This document shows positions 43,301 through 56,107 of a DNA stretch of 64,000 bases, piece after piece. The stretch covers positions 21,449,534 through 21,513,533 of the forward strand of contig CM037874.1 of NCBI GenBank assembly GCA_021292105.1. The letters are read 5' to 3'. Source of the stretch: Anadara kagoshimensis (taxonomy: Eukaryota; Mollusca; Bivalvia; Arcoida; Arcidae). Every line of letters begins with the position of its first letter. Within the stretch, counting starts at the first letter, position 1. The position numbers were made by a program, and so were the translations under genes. Under the pieces are notes generated by a model. The model saw nothing but the letters and a program-made list of their open reading frames with translations, was not told where the DNA came from and made no database searches.

Positions 43301-46300
43301 TCAAACGTAGCAGGTTCTTACGAAATCACATATCAAAAGGGGGGTATGGTCCTTCTGAGCTCTCGTAAGACCGTTCTACCCCTCTAGGGTTCTTCAAATT
43401 TCACCAAATGTTGCAATTGGATAGATCTACCCGTGGTTAAAAGGCCTAGATGAGGAAACGCATTTTCTCTGTGTACGCCACTTCAAACGTAGCAGGTTCT
43501 TACGAAATCACATATCAAAGGGGGGTATGGTCCTTCTGAGCTCTCGTAAGACCCGTTCTACCCCTCTAGGGTTCTTGAAATTTCACCAAATGTTGCAATT
43601 GGATAGATCTACCCGTGGTTAAAAGGCCTAGATGGGGAAACGCATTTTCTCTGTGTACGCCACTTCAACGTAGCAGGTTCTTACGAAATCACATATCAAA
43701 AGGGGGGTATGGTCCTTCTGAGCTCTCGTAAGACCCGTTCTACCCCTCTAGGGTTCTTGAAAGTTTCACCAAATGTTGCAATTGGATAGATCTACCCGTG
43801 GTTAAAAGGCCTAGATGGGGAAACGCATTTTCTCTGTACGCCACTTCAAACGTAGCAGGTTCTTACGAATCACATATCAAAAAGGGGGTATGGTCCTTCT
43901 GAGCTCTCGTAAGACCCGTTCTACCCCTCTAGGGTTCTTGAAATTTTCACCAAATGTTGCAATTGATAGATCTACCCGTGGTTAAAAGGCCTAGATGGGG
44001 AAACGCATTTCTCTGTGTACGCCACTTCAAACGTAGCAGGTTCTTACGAAATCACATATCAAAAGGGGGGTAGGTCCTTCTGAGCTCTCGTAAGACCCGT
44101 TCTACCCCTTAGGGTTCTTGAAAGTTTCACCAAATGTTGCAATTGGATAGATCTACCCGTGGTTAAAAGGCCTAGATGGGGAAACGCATTTTCTCTGTGT
44201 ACGCCACTTCAAACGTAGCAGGTTCTTACGAAATCACATATCAAAAGGGGGTATGGTCCTTCTGAGCTCTCGTAAGACCCGTTCTACCCCTCTAGGGTTC
44301 TTGAAATTTTCACCAAATGTTGCAATTGGATAGATCTACCGTGGTTAAAAGGCCTAGATGGGAAACGCATTTTCTCTGTGTACGCCACTTCAAACGTAGC
44401 AGGTTCTTACGAAATCACATATCAAAAGGGGGGTATGGTCCTTCTGAGCTCTCGTAAGACCCGTTCTACCCTCTAGGGTTCTTGAAATTTTTACCAAATG
44501 TTGCAATTGGATAGATCTACCCGTGGTTAAAAGGCCTAGATGGGGAAACGCATTTTCTCTGTGTACGCACTTCAAACGTAGCAGGTTCTTACGAAATCAC
44601 ATATCAAAAGGGGGGTATGGTCCTTCTGAGCTCTCGTAAGACCCGTTCTACCCCGCTAGGGTTCTTGAAAGTTTCACCAAATGTTGCAATTGGATAGATC
44701 TACCCGTGGTTAAAAGGCCTAGATGGGGAAACGCATTTCTCTGTGTACGCCACTTCAAACGTAGCAGGTTCTTACGAAATCACATATCAAAAGGGGGTAT
44801 GGTCCTTCTGAGCTCTCGTAAGACCCGTTCTACCCTCTAGGGTTCTTGAAATTTCACCAAATGTTGCAATTGGATAGATCTACCCGTGGTTAAAAGGCCT
44901 AGATGGGGAAACGCATTTTCTCTGTGTACGCCACTTCAAACGTAGCAGGTTCTTACGAAATCACATATCAAAAGGGGGTATGGTCCTTCTGAGCTCTCGT
45001 AAGACCCGTTCTACCCCTCTAGGTTCTTGAAATTTTCACCAAATGTTGCAATTGGATAGATCTACCCGTGGTTAAAAGGCCTAGATGGGGAAACGCATTT
45101 TCTCTGTGTACGCCACTTCAAACGTAGCAGGTTCTTACGAAATCACATATCAAAAGGGGGTATGGTCCTTCTGAGCTCTCGTAAGACCCGTTCTACCCCT
45201 CTAGGGTTCTTGAAAGTTTCACCAAATGTTGCAATTGGATAGATCTACCCGTGGTTAAAAGGCCTAGATGGGGAAACGCATTTTCTCTGTGTACGCCACT
45301 TCAAACGTAGCAGGTTCTTACGAAATCACATATCAAAAGGGGGGTATGGTCCTTCTGAGCTCTCGTAAGACCCGTTTCTACCCCTCTAGGGTTCTTGAAA
45401 GTTTCACCAAATGTTGAAATTGGATAGATTTACCCGTGGTTAAAAGGCTAGATGGGGAAACGCATTTTCTCTGTGTACGCCACTTCAAACGTAGCAGGTT
45501 CTTACGAAATCACATATCAAAAGGGGGTATGGTCCTTCTGAGCTCTCGTAAGACCCGTTCTACCCCTCTAGGGTTCTTGAAATTTTCACCAAATGTTGCA
45601 ATTGGATAGATCTACCCGTGGTTAAAAGGCCTAGATGGGGAAACGCATTTTCTCTGTGTACGCCACTTCAAACGTAGCAGGTTCTTACGAAATCACATAT
45701 CAAAAGGGGGTATGGTCCTTCTGAGCTCTCGTAGACCCGTTCTACCCCTCTAGGGTTCTTCAAATTTTCACCAAATGTTGCAATTGGATAGATCTACCCG
45801 TGGTTAAAAGGCCTAGATGAGGAAACGCATTTTCTCTGTGTACGCCACTTCAAACTTAGCAGGTTCTTACGAAATCACATATCAAAAGGGGGGTATGGTC
45901 CTTCTGAGCTCTCGTAAGACCCGTTCTACCCCTCTAGGGTTCTTGAAATTTTCACCAAATGTTGCAATTGGATAGATCTACCCGTGGTTAAAAGGCCTAG
46001 ATGGGGAAACGCATTTTCTCTGTGTACGCCACTTCAAACGTAGCAGGTTCTTACGAAATCACATATCAAAGGGGGTATGGTCCTTCTGAGCTCTCGTAAG
46101 ACCCGTTCTACCCCTCTAGGGTTCTTGAAAGTTTCACCAAATGTTGCAATTGGATAGATCTACCCGTGGTTAAAAGGCCTAGATGGGGAAACGCATTTTC
46201 TCTGTGTACGCCACTTCAAACGTAGCAGGTTCTTACGAAATCACATATCAAAAGGGGGGTATGGTCCTTCTGAGCTCTCGTAAGACCCGTTCTACCCCTC

Positions 46301-49300
46301 TAGGGTTCTTGAAATTTTCACCAAATGTTGCAATTGGATAGATCTACCCGTGGTTAAAAGGCCTAGATGGGGAAACGCATTTTCTCTGTGTACGCCACTT
46401 CAAACGTAGCAGGTTCTTACGAAATCACATATCAAAAGGGGGGTATGGTCCTTCTGAGCTCTCGTAAGACCCGTTCTACCCCTCTAGGGTTCTTGAAAGT
46501 TTCACCAAATGTTGCAATTGGATAGATCTACCCGTGGTTAAAAGGCCTAGATGGGGAAACGCATTTTCTCTGTGTACGCCACTTCAAACGTAGCAGGTTC
46601 TTACGAAATCACATATCAAAAGGGGGGTATGGTCCTTCTGAGCTCTCGTAAGACCCGTTCTACCCCTCTAGGGTTCTTGAATTTTCACCAAATGTTGCAA
46701 TTGGATAGATCTACCCGTGGTTAAAAGGCCTAGATGGGGAAACGCATTTTCTCTGTGTACGCCACTTCAACGTAGCAGGTTCTTACGAAATCACATATCA
46801 AAAGGGGGGTATGGTCCTTCTGAGCTCTCGTAAGACCCGTTCTACCCCTCTAGGGTTCTTGAAAGTTTCACCAAATGTTGCAATTGGATAGATCTACCCG
46901 TGGTTAAAAGGCCTAGATGGGGAAACGCATTTTCTCTGTGTACGCCACTTCAAACGTAGCAGGTTCTTACGAAATCACATATCAAAAGGGGGGTATGGTC
47001 CTTCTGAGCTCTCGTAAGACCCGTTCTACCCCTCTAGGGTTCTTGAAAGTTTCACCAAATGTTGCAATTGGATAGATCTACCCGTGGTTAAAAGGCCTAG
47101 ATGGGGAAACGCATTTTCTCTGTGTACGCCACTTCAAACGTAGCAGGTTCTTACGAAATCACATATCAAAAGGGGGTATGGTCCTTCTGAGCTCTCGTAA
47201 GACCCGTTCTACCCCTCTAGGGTTCTTGAAATTTTCACCAAATGTTGCAATTGGATAGATCTACCCGTGGTTAAAAGGCCTAGATGGGGAAACGCATTTT
47301 CTCTGTGTACGCCACTTCAAACGTAGCAGGTTCTTACGAAATCACATATCAAAAGGGGGGTATGGTCCTTCTGAGCTCTCGTAAGACCCGTTCTACCCCT
47401 CTAGGGTTCTTGAAAGTTTCACCAAATGTTGCAATTGGATAGATCTACCCGTGGTTAAAAGGCCTAGATGGGGAAACGCATTTCTCTGTGTACGCCACTT
47501 CAAACGTAGCAGGTTCTTACGAAATCACATATCAAAAGGGGGTATGGTCCTTCTGAGCTCTCGTAAGACCCGTTCTACCCTCTAGGGTTCTTGAAAGTTT
47601 CACCAAATGTTGCAATTGGATAGATCTACCCGTGGTTAAAAGGCCTAGATGGGGAAACGCATTTTCTCTGTGTACGCCACTTCAAACGTAGCAGGTTCTT
47701 ACGAAATCACATATCAAAAGGGGGTATGGTCCTTCTGAGCTCTCGTAAGACCCGTTCTACCCCTCTAGGGTTCTTGAAAGTTTCACCAAATGTTGCAATT
47801 GGATAGATTTACCCGTGGTTAAAAGGCCTAGATGGGGAAACGCATTTTCTCTGTGTACGCCACTTCAAACGTAGCAGGTTCTTACGAAATCACATATCAA
47901 AAGGGGGGTATGGTCCTTCTGAGCTCTCGTAAGACCCGTTCTACCCCTCTAGGGTTCTTGAAAGTTTCACCAAATGTTGCAATTGGATAGATCTACCCGT
48001 GGTTAAAAGGCCTAGATGGGGAAACGCATTTTCTCTGTGTACGCCACTTCAAACGTAGCAGGTTCTTACGAAATCACATATCAAAAGGGGGGTATGGTCC
48101 TTCTGAGCTCTCGTAAGACCCGTTCTACCCCTCTAGGGTTCTTGAAAGTTTCACCAAATGTTGCAATTGGATAGATCTACCCGTGGTTAAAAGGCCTAGA
48201 TGGGGAAACGCATTTTCTCTGTGTACGCCACTTCAAACGTAGCAGGTTCTTACGAAATCACATATCAAAAGGGGGTATGGTCCTTCTGAGCTCTCGTAAG
48301 ACCCGTTCTACCCCTCTAGGGTTCTTGAAATTTTCACCAAATGTTGCAATTGGATAGATCTACCCGTGGTTAAAAGGCCTAGATGGGGAAACGCATTTTC
48401 TCTGTGTACGCCACTTCAAACGTAGCAGGTTCTTACGAAATCACATATCAAAAGGGGGGTATGGTCCTTCTGAGCTCTCGTAAGACCCGTTCTACCCCTC
48501 TAGGGTTCTTGAAAGTTTCACCAAATGTTGCAATTGGATAGATCTACCCGTGGTTAAAAGGCCTAGATGGGGAAACGCATTTTCTCTGTGTACGCCACTT
48601 CAAACGTAGCAGGTTCTTACGAAATCACATATCAAAAGGGGGTATGGTCCTTCTGAGCTCTCGTAAGACCCGTTCTACCCCTCTAGGGTTCTTGAAAGTT
48701 TCACCAAATGTTGCAATTGGATAGATTTACCCGTGGTTAAAAGGCCTAGATGGGGAAACGCATTTTCTCTGTGTACGCCACTTCAAACGTAGCAGGTTCT
48801 TACGAAATCACATATCAAAAGGGGGGTATGGTCCTTCTGAGCTCTCGTAAGACCCGTTCTACCCCTCTAGGGTTCTTGAAATTTTCACCAAATGTTGCAA
48901 TTGGATAGATCTACCCGTGGTTAAAAGGCCTAGATGGGGAAACGCATTTTCTCTGTGTACGCCACTTCAAACGTAGCAGGTTCTTACGAAATCACATATC
49001 AAAAGGGGGGTATGGTCCTTCTGAGCTCTCGTAAGACCCGTTCTACCCCTCTAGGGTTCTTGAAATTTTCACCAAATGTTGCAATTGGATAGATCTACCC
49101 GTGGTTAAAAGGCCTAGATGAGGAAACGCATTTTCTCTGTGTACGCCACTTCAAACGTAGCAGGTTCTTACGAAATCACATATCAAAAGGGGGGTATGGT
49201 CCTTCTGAGCTCTCGTAAGACCCGTTCTACCCCTCTAGGGTTCTTGAAATTTTCACCAAATGTTGCAATTGGATAGATCTACCCGTGGTTAAAAGGCCTA

Positions 49301-50600
49301 GATGGGGAAACGCATTTCTCTGTGTACGCCACTTCAAACGTAGCAGGTTTTACGAAATCACATATCAAAAGGGGGGTATGGTCCTTCTGAGCTCTCGTAA
49401 GACCCGTTCTACCCCTCTAGGGTTCTTGAAAGTTTCACCAAATGTTGCAATTGGATAGATCTACCCGTGGTTAAAAGGCCTAGATGGGGAAACGCATTTC
49501 TCTGTGTACGCCACTTCAAACGTAGCAGGTTCTTACGAAATCACATATCAAAAGGGGGGTATGGTCCTTCTGAGCTCTCGTAAGACCCGTTCTACCCCTC
49601 TAGGGTTCTTGAAATTTTCACCAAATGTTGCAATTGGATAGATCTACCCGTGGTTAAAAGGCCTAGATGGGGAAACGCATTTTCTCTGTGTACGCCACTT
49701 CAAACGTAGCAGGTTCTTACGAAATCACATATCAAAAGGGGGGTATGGTCCTTCTGAGCTCTCGTAAGACCCGTTCTACCCCTCTAGGGTTCTTGAAAGT
49801 TTCACCAAATGTTGCAATTGGATAGATCTACCCGTGGTTAAAAGGCCTAGATGGGGAAACGCATTTTCTCTGTGTACGCCACTTCAAACGTAGCAGGTTC
49901 TTACGAAATCACATATCAAAAGGGGGGTATGGTCCTTCTGAGCTCTCGTAAGACCCGTTCTACCCCTCTAGGGTTCTTGAAAGTTTCACCAAATGTTGCA
50001 ATTGGATAGATTTACCCGTGGTTAAAAGGCCTAGATGGGGAAACGCATTTCTCTGTGTACGCCACTTCAAACGTAGCAGGTTCTTACGAAATCACATATC
50101 AAAAGGGGGGTATGGTCCTTCTGAGCTCTCGTAAGACCCGTTCTACCCTCTAGGGTTCTTGAAATTTTCACCAAATGTTGCAATTGGATAGATCTACCCG
50201 TGGTTAAAAGGCCTAGATGGGGAAACGCATTTTCTCTGTGTACGCCACTTCAAACGTAGCAGGTTCTTACGAAATCACATATCAAAAGGGGGTATGGTCC
50301 TTCTGAGCTCTCGTAAGACCCGTTCTACCCCTCTAGGGTTCTTCAAATTTTCACCAAATGTTGCAATTGGATAGATCTACCCGTGGTTAAAAGGCCTAGA
50401 TGAGGAAACGCATTTTCTCTGTGTACGCCACTTCAAACGTAGCAGGTTCTTACGAAATCACATATCAAAAGGGGGGTATGGTCCTTCTGAGCTCTCGTAA
50501 GACCCGTTCTACCCCTCTAGGGTTCTTGAAATTTTCACCAAATGTTGCAATTGGATAGATCTACATGTGGTTGAAAGCCCTAGATGGGGAAACTCATTTT
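40394..50600 (-). repeat. right tandem array, ~56 inverted units of ~184 bp
   Basis: Same unit as 18,827-24,006 on the opposite strand. GAGCTCTCG recurs from about 40,452 to 50,489 at about 183-bp spacing, giving about 56 units. Two common variants (TTGAAATTTTC and TTGAAAGTTTC) and a rarer one (TTCAAATTTTC with GATGAGGAAAC) mark units. The inner ~1.3 kb has many single-base indels. The outermost unit carries AAGCCCTAG, equivalent to the CTAGGGCTT of the left array's outermost unit, whereas inner units read AGGCCTAG. Confidence 0.95.
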
Positions 50601-50827
50601 ACGCTTTATGCGTAATTTCGTAATCACACTCAAAATCACGGTTCCTGTGGTCTTAATATACAGGTGGTCTTTATAAAAGTTGTGTGCAATACCAGGTCGC
50701 CCTAAATATCAAATATTAATAAATAGAATGATGTTAGGATCAACCGTATTTAAATAAAATCGAATTGCCCGCTTGATGATATTTAAAAAAATTGCGGGCT
50801 AGAATTGCGGGCTAGCTTCACACCAGT
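50601..50827 (-). repeat. right cap of the mirrored satellite structure
   Basis: Inverse of 18,599-18,826, ending CTTCACACCAGT. The few differences include GGTTGATCC for GGTTAATCC (inverse view), a one-base shorter T run, and CATAAAGCG for CATAGGGCG. The outer flank (AAATTTTATTTG) shares nothing with the left outer flank (CTATCTTATAC), so no whole-structure target duplication is evident. Confidence 0.85.
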
Positions 50828-50874
50828 AAATTTTATTTGTGTATTTTCTTTCAGTTATACCTAAGGGAGACCTT

Positions 50875-50879
<5 letters not shown>

Positions 50880-50928
<49 letters not shown>
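50880..50928. repeat. (AG)24 microsatellite
   Basis: Uninterrupted AG tract about 50 bp outside the right cap. Confidence 0.97.
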
Positions 50929-50930
<2 letters not shown>

Positions 50931-51129
50931 AACGTGTTTCTAATGTGATTTATGTACTTTTAGATTCCCTAAATGATTCTGACTCCGATATGTAAAATCA
51001 ACCAAAAAAAAAAATCTAATGGATTGTCTTTGTCTCTTAAAACTCTATTTCGACGTATGTTTTGATATCTTCGTTGTCTCACGTGTAAATAAACAGCTGT
51101 CATCTGGATTTATTTAGAATATCCTAAAA

Positions 51130-51308
51130 CTAGGATTGCCCTAAGATGGTCTTAGGACACCTGTATACCTGTCCTAAGTTTAGGATCATATTTAGGACTG
51201 TCTCAAATTGCGACACCTTCGACAAACCGACTTAGGACGAAAAAAATGTCTTAGGACCAGGTTAGGACAAATTTTAGTCCTAGGATAGCTTCGAAAAACC
51301 GGCCCCTG
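51130..51308 (-). mobile_element. solo end of a TCCTAGGAC-rich DNA element
   Basis: On the - strand it starts CAGGGGCCGGTTTTTCGAAG at 51,308 and continues with many TCCTAAG/TCCTAGGAC subrepeats (at least eight between 51,130 and 51,300). A matching opposite terminus was not found, so it looks truncated or decayed. Confidence 0.45.
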
Positions 51309-51928
51309 GTTCCCAATATTCTCGGCAGCTGTTATCTATCTCTTTCGACACTTTTCGATCACGATCACGCCGGCCTAGTTAAGAGTCTTTTTCGTGCGCT
51401 TAGTGTTAAACTTTCGACTGGTCTGTACTGTACCTAATACCCAGTTTTACTTTAAAATCAAACATACATGTAAATACTGGTGGAAAATATTTAACTAATG
51501 CTTGCTTAACAACATAGTATTTTATTTCTGTGTATCTTAGAATCTTTACCTGATAAGTCATAATATGACTGGTCGTACAAAATATAATATATGAAACTAA
51601 CACATCAATGTAAGTATTTGTGGAACTCTTCTAGCAAAAAGTTAAAACCTCTTAATGGTTTTAAGTGGAATTAAATGAAGCAACATGGTTACATTGGCTT
51701 CTGTCAAATGCATATATTTTAGCTCGGGATTACTTCATTTTACTTAGAACTCGGGACTTGAGTGGTTTTAAGCTCATTATTACGGACCGCAGCGCCTCCT
51801 ATCGTCTTTTTTCGAATACCATTTTGGACAGAACCTAGTCAGTTCGCTTGCCTTTCTCTGGACAATCAGCTTTTCTCCACCACATAGGGAAAAATAAACA
51901 CTTGTGCAAATTGTTGTGTCTTTACAAA
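51309..51928. other. non-coding stretch with echo of left outer flank
   Basis: CTTAGTGTTAAACTTTCGAC followed by CTGTACTGTAC (about 51,398-51,432) resembles about 18,550-18,580 outside the left cap. An inverted partner of the CGGCAGC...TCTTTCGACA segment also occurs there. No gene. Confidence 0.35.
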
Positions 51929-52011
51929 TGACTATACCTTTTTTTTAAATTTAATTATAAAATACATTCAAAAATTATATATTGTGTATACATTAAAAAT
52001 GGTATATGACA
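51929..52011. mobile_element. palindromic mini-MITE, third locus
   Basis: Decayed copy: ATGACTATACCTTTTTTTTA at the left, AATTTAATTATAAAATACAT in the middle, AAAAATGGTATATGACA at the right. Confidence 0.5.
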
Positions 52012-53339
52012 ATATTATGAAACATTCAAAATGAGCAAAAATGACAGTTTTGCAGGCCGTTTACTTATAGACTAGTAAATTGAAAATAAAATTATTATGT
52101 TTTCAAAAGCAAGAGTCGCATGTTCTTTTCAATATCAAAACGACCCCGGGCAACAGGATGGAAATGCAAACATTTGTAGGCGAGGATTTTACAACGTACT
52201 TGAAAATATTGTAAAATTAGACAAAATTTAAAGTCATAGGACTCGTATGTTGTTATGCTTTAAGAGTTTTTCCTAAAAATGAAATTCAAACAAGGGTCCA
52301 AGACCAGATGAAACAGAGCTCTTTAAACTTTAAATAAATTTTTCGTAAAAAAAATTACGTAAACCATTGACAACCGGAAGTATCATAGCAGACGATTCAA
52401 GTGTTTCCTGTATATAACTTTACATTTCAATTTATTAAAAACGAAGAAAAAAATTAAAATTATTTGCTAATATAACAGATGTGATTCCCCGCTGTGAAAG
52501 ATTAACGCTCAGTAGGGGCACATAAATGAAATAGCAAGCTTAAAAAGTGACATTTAGAATTATACGGAGTTGCATTGGTATTTTAGAGAGAAAGTTTCCC
52601 ACTTTTATGAATAAAATGGACAGCACGTGTTAAGTTATAAACACGTTCATATAGATCAATTAGTCGAATACCTTTGAAAATTTTGAGATTTAATAAAGTT
52701 TGAAGTGTTTAAATGGTTTTTGGTAATTAGTACACGATATTTTACAAAATCTATGTGAAAACAACCACAAAATACATTAAAAAACGGCGGGAATATGTCA
52801 ATGCTTGCGTAAAAGGACACCTGTCAATTAAAAAACTGAATTATTTTCTTCCCGACTGAACAAAAGACGAGAAATTATTAAAATACATATCGAAGTACAT
52901 GTAATAACAAAACACTATGCAAAAATGCATTTTAACTAACATAGCTCTAGTTTTAATTGATAGAAAATGAAATGTTTCACGAAAACTCCAGTTTTATTTG
53001 AAACCAAAAGCATAATAAAAGATAAAAAATTATATGAAACATATAACGATTTTTGTTTGCACGACCGGATACAGATCAATATTGGCACAAGGAAAAAATA
53101 TCGGTTTGTTTTGGCGCCATTAATATGCAAGTGCATTTTGCAATTGGTACAAATGGAATAAGCCAATCCAATTCCATGCAATTCGTGCCTTAGAACAGTT
53201 TCAAATTTAAAGATCTTAAAATTGCAAACCTGCAAGGGTTGTTAATGAAAACAAAAGTGAAAAATGAAAAATGATAATAAATGGATTTGAGAAATGTTAA
53301 ACTGTTTTACGCTACAATTGAAATATTAAGAAACGATGT
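52012..53339. other. AT-rich stretch, no gene recognised
   Basis: The overlapping ORFs at 52,936-53,235 on both strands have no motif I recognise. Confidence 0.35.
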
Positions 53340-53482
53340 TTATAATAATATGAATAAATAAATAAATAAATAAATAAATAAAATTGAGATTTTTTTTTTA
53401 GAAATAAGAAACGACGTTTATATATTACATGTATAATGGTGTAAATAAATAAATAAATAAATAAATAAATAGATAAATAAAA
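53340..53482 (+). repeat. duplicated ~80-bp segment with (AAAT)n tracts
   Basis: AAGAAACGATGTTTATA plus an (AATA)n tract (about 53,350-53,381) recurs as AAGAAACGACGTTTATA plus an (AAAT)n tract (about 53,441-53,480). Confidence 0.6.
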
Positions 53483-54302
53483 CAGATTTTCCGGATAATA
53501 TAACCCGACCGTGGGAGGCGCGGGTCAAAGACAAATTCCCAATCATGCTGAGAGGTCGTGTTGACATTGCTTTTAAAACCCAGACATCCAAAAACTCCAA
53601 GACCAAAAACCTACAGAAAACAGTCGGAAATGTAATCATTCATTTTCCCGCCTTTTTCTTAATTGACTCTAAGCAGCAACCTGTTTATCGTATCAAGTTG
53701 ATCCTAAATCACAGAAAACGGGAGGTTATCAAAAAGTTAATAAAACTTTAACTGCAGGAAGCTGGCACTTTTACTCCGCGGTAGCTTTCATTATACATGT
53801 CTCAACCTTTATCTTTGAAATATCAAAATAATTGTCACGTGACAATTTCCTGTCGTCTGTCACAATTTAATTTTTGAAATATTTGAAATTTTAATCAACG
53901 GGAAATTGAAGCTGATTAGATTTTTATGTTTTTCTATCATATTTTAGTTAGAGGTCTTAATTGACTTTTAGATGTGACACGATATAATGTTTGTGTTAAC
54001 TGCCACTCTTGAATGATCCAATTTTAATGCACTACTTCACGTAAAATGCAACCAAACGATTTTTTTCTTAATTTACTTTTCATTTCTTTTAAGATGTGGT
54101 ACAAGAACATTTTTAAGTTTTTATATTTAAAGCGGATGTGGCTTATATAACACAAAAATGTACTATTAAAACTTTTTCCTGTAGATCTGATGATATCTTC
54201 ATAGGTGATGTTTTTATTTTATTTTTCATTGGTAAAAATTTTCATTGAAATTAATTAGTTTTGCAACATGACAACTTACAGTCTACATGTAAAATTTTCA
54301 GA

Positions 54303-54304
<2 letters not shown>
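53483..54304. other. non-coding stretch; one motif-less ORF
   Basis: The ORF at 53,545-53,751 (68 codons, + strand) is Lys-rich. It has no known domain and no visible splice context. I do not call it a gene. Confidence 0.3.

Positions 54305-54340
<36 letters not shown>
54305..54340. repeat. poly(T) tract, 36 nt
   Basis: Pure T run. It could be the inverse of a retroposon poly(A) tail, but nothing recognisable lies upstream on the - strand. Confidence 0.95.
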
Positions 54341-54341
<1 letters not shown>

Positions 54342-54456
54342 TTATTATTATTTCAGTTTTAAATACCAATTGAATTTAGAAACATCATGCATGTATGTGT
54401 CATGTGCTGGTTTTGAAAGCACTATTTTAAAAGAAATTCAAAATCAGCACCCAGAC

Positions 54457-54828
54457 CAGGGGCGTAGCCAGGCGTACGTTTGTACGCAAAAACGTCCACA
54501 TCGTTTCGTTTACAAATATATTTCCTCTCCTCCGTTTAACCTCACCACTACAATAATTAAACTCCCATTTTAACTTGACTTTCTCAATTATTGAGTGTTG
54601 TTTTCGTAGTGCTTATGCCATACATCAGATCCTCTTGTACCTCGTCTTCAGGTTTAAGAATCAACCAGTCATCAAAAGAACGACAAAAACTACCACAGCA
54701 TAGCATAAAATTATAAGAAAAATTCTGATAAATAGCGCCCTGGAGGGCCGAAAATTCGCATCAGGGCGGCCCCAAACCCCCTTCTCTCTTTAGGCGTCCA
54801 CATCATAAACACCCCAGCTACGCCCCTG
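54457..54828. mobile_element. 372-bp hAT-like MITE with 5-bp target duplication
   Basis: The left end CAGGGGCGTAGC (54,457) is mirrored perfectly over 12 bp at the right end (GCTACGCCCCTG to 54,828). CAGAC flanks both sides (54,452-54,456 and 54,829-54,833). Inside, AAAACGTCCACATCG near the left and GGCGTCCACATCAT near the right echo each other. No transposase. Confidence 0.75.
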
Positions 54829-56107
54829 CAGACACGCGTATTTTACAAAATCTTTGAAAATATTATAATGGATAAAAATGAAAATATAAATACATACATA
54901 TGATATTTAAAACAATCAGTTACCTATCAATATCTTATAGTGTGCAGGTGAATTTCCCTGAAAATTAGCTACGAGTAAAACAACGTTTTTTTTTCATGAT
55001 TTTTTGTCACGTCGTAATTTGTTAAATAACAAGTCCTGCAAAAATACAAAACAAAATTTCAATTGGTTTCATTTATCAAAATACATTTCCACGTAGTATA
55101 TGCTTCAGAAATGAGAGAGAGAGAGAGAGAGAGTTTCTGAGATTTCACACGTCGTTTCCGGAAGTCCCACACATAACTACGGACTTTGGATATTAATTGT
55201 TTATTAATAATGTAAATAATATGCGTGTGATCCGGCGTGATATTTATATAACCATCATAGTTTATTTCACGTCTATTACAACAACAAACACAAAGTCCTT
55301 AGAAACACGTAATCCCTTACCGGAAGACTAAATGATTCTGGTTATTCAAACAAATGTCGTTCATATAAATTCATCGTAATATTTTTATTTGAGCAATGCA
55401 CAAATATTCCACTTACTGGTTTTTAAATAGATAATAATGATAACTACTAAAAACTTTTTATCACATCATAGTGCCCTATGAAAAATCATGTCTGTCGTTA
55501 GCTTTTTTGTTTTGTTTTTTGTTTTACATGAGCTGTGGATTTACCTAGGTCCTTTTACAGTTTGTTACATTATTATGTGACAGCAAGCTTTTGATGAACT
55601 TTAAAATATATTTTCAGATCATGTTCTCGAGCCCAGATAATTATTTTAAGGATTTGTTCTTCTGATATTTCAGACTCGTTAAAATCTTCTCTTTTCTAAA
55701 ATTGTTTCTAAAATATGTAACAGTGGTTGAAAATTAACTTTACAAAATAAATGCGCATCCTAAATCTATCTATCTTTAAAATCATCGAAAAAGCAGTTTT
55801 AACAAAATGTCTCTATCATTGATTTGACCAAGAAAAACAACAAAATTGGCTAACATTTTCTTAAATTACGGTAGGTTAGAATACTTATGTGACCTTAGAG
55901 AAATATGTAGTGCCCTATAATATACATGTACTTCATTCATAAATCATTGTTTTATACTCACATCCTTTAAAAATAGGCGAAGCAAAAGTTTAATACAGGA
56001 AATTTTGACTTCTCAGAATACATACCTAATTATATAAGACATTCTTAGATTCTTTAATATAATTAACCACTTCTGCCACAGGGTTTACAAAAGCCATCAT
56101 ATGCTTT
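54829..56107. other. AT-rich stretch with short (GA)n
   Basis: (GA)n at 55,113-55,133. No gene or further element recognised. Confidence 0.4.

Noticed and set aside
53545..53751. Lys-rich 68-codon ORF as a gene
   Set aside because: No recognisable domain, splice signal or repeat homology; an opposite-strand ORF of equal length overlaps.
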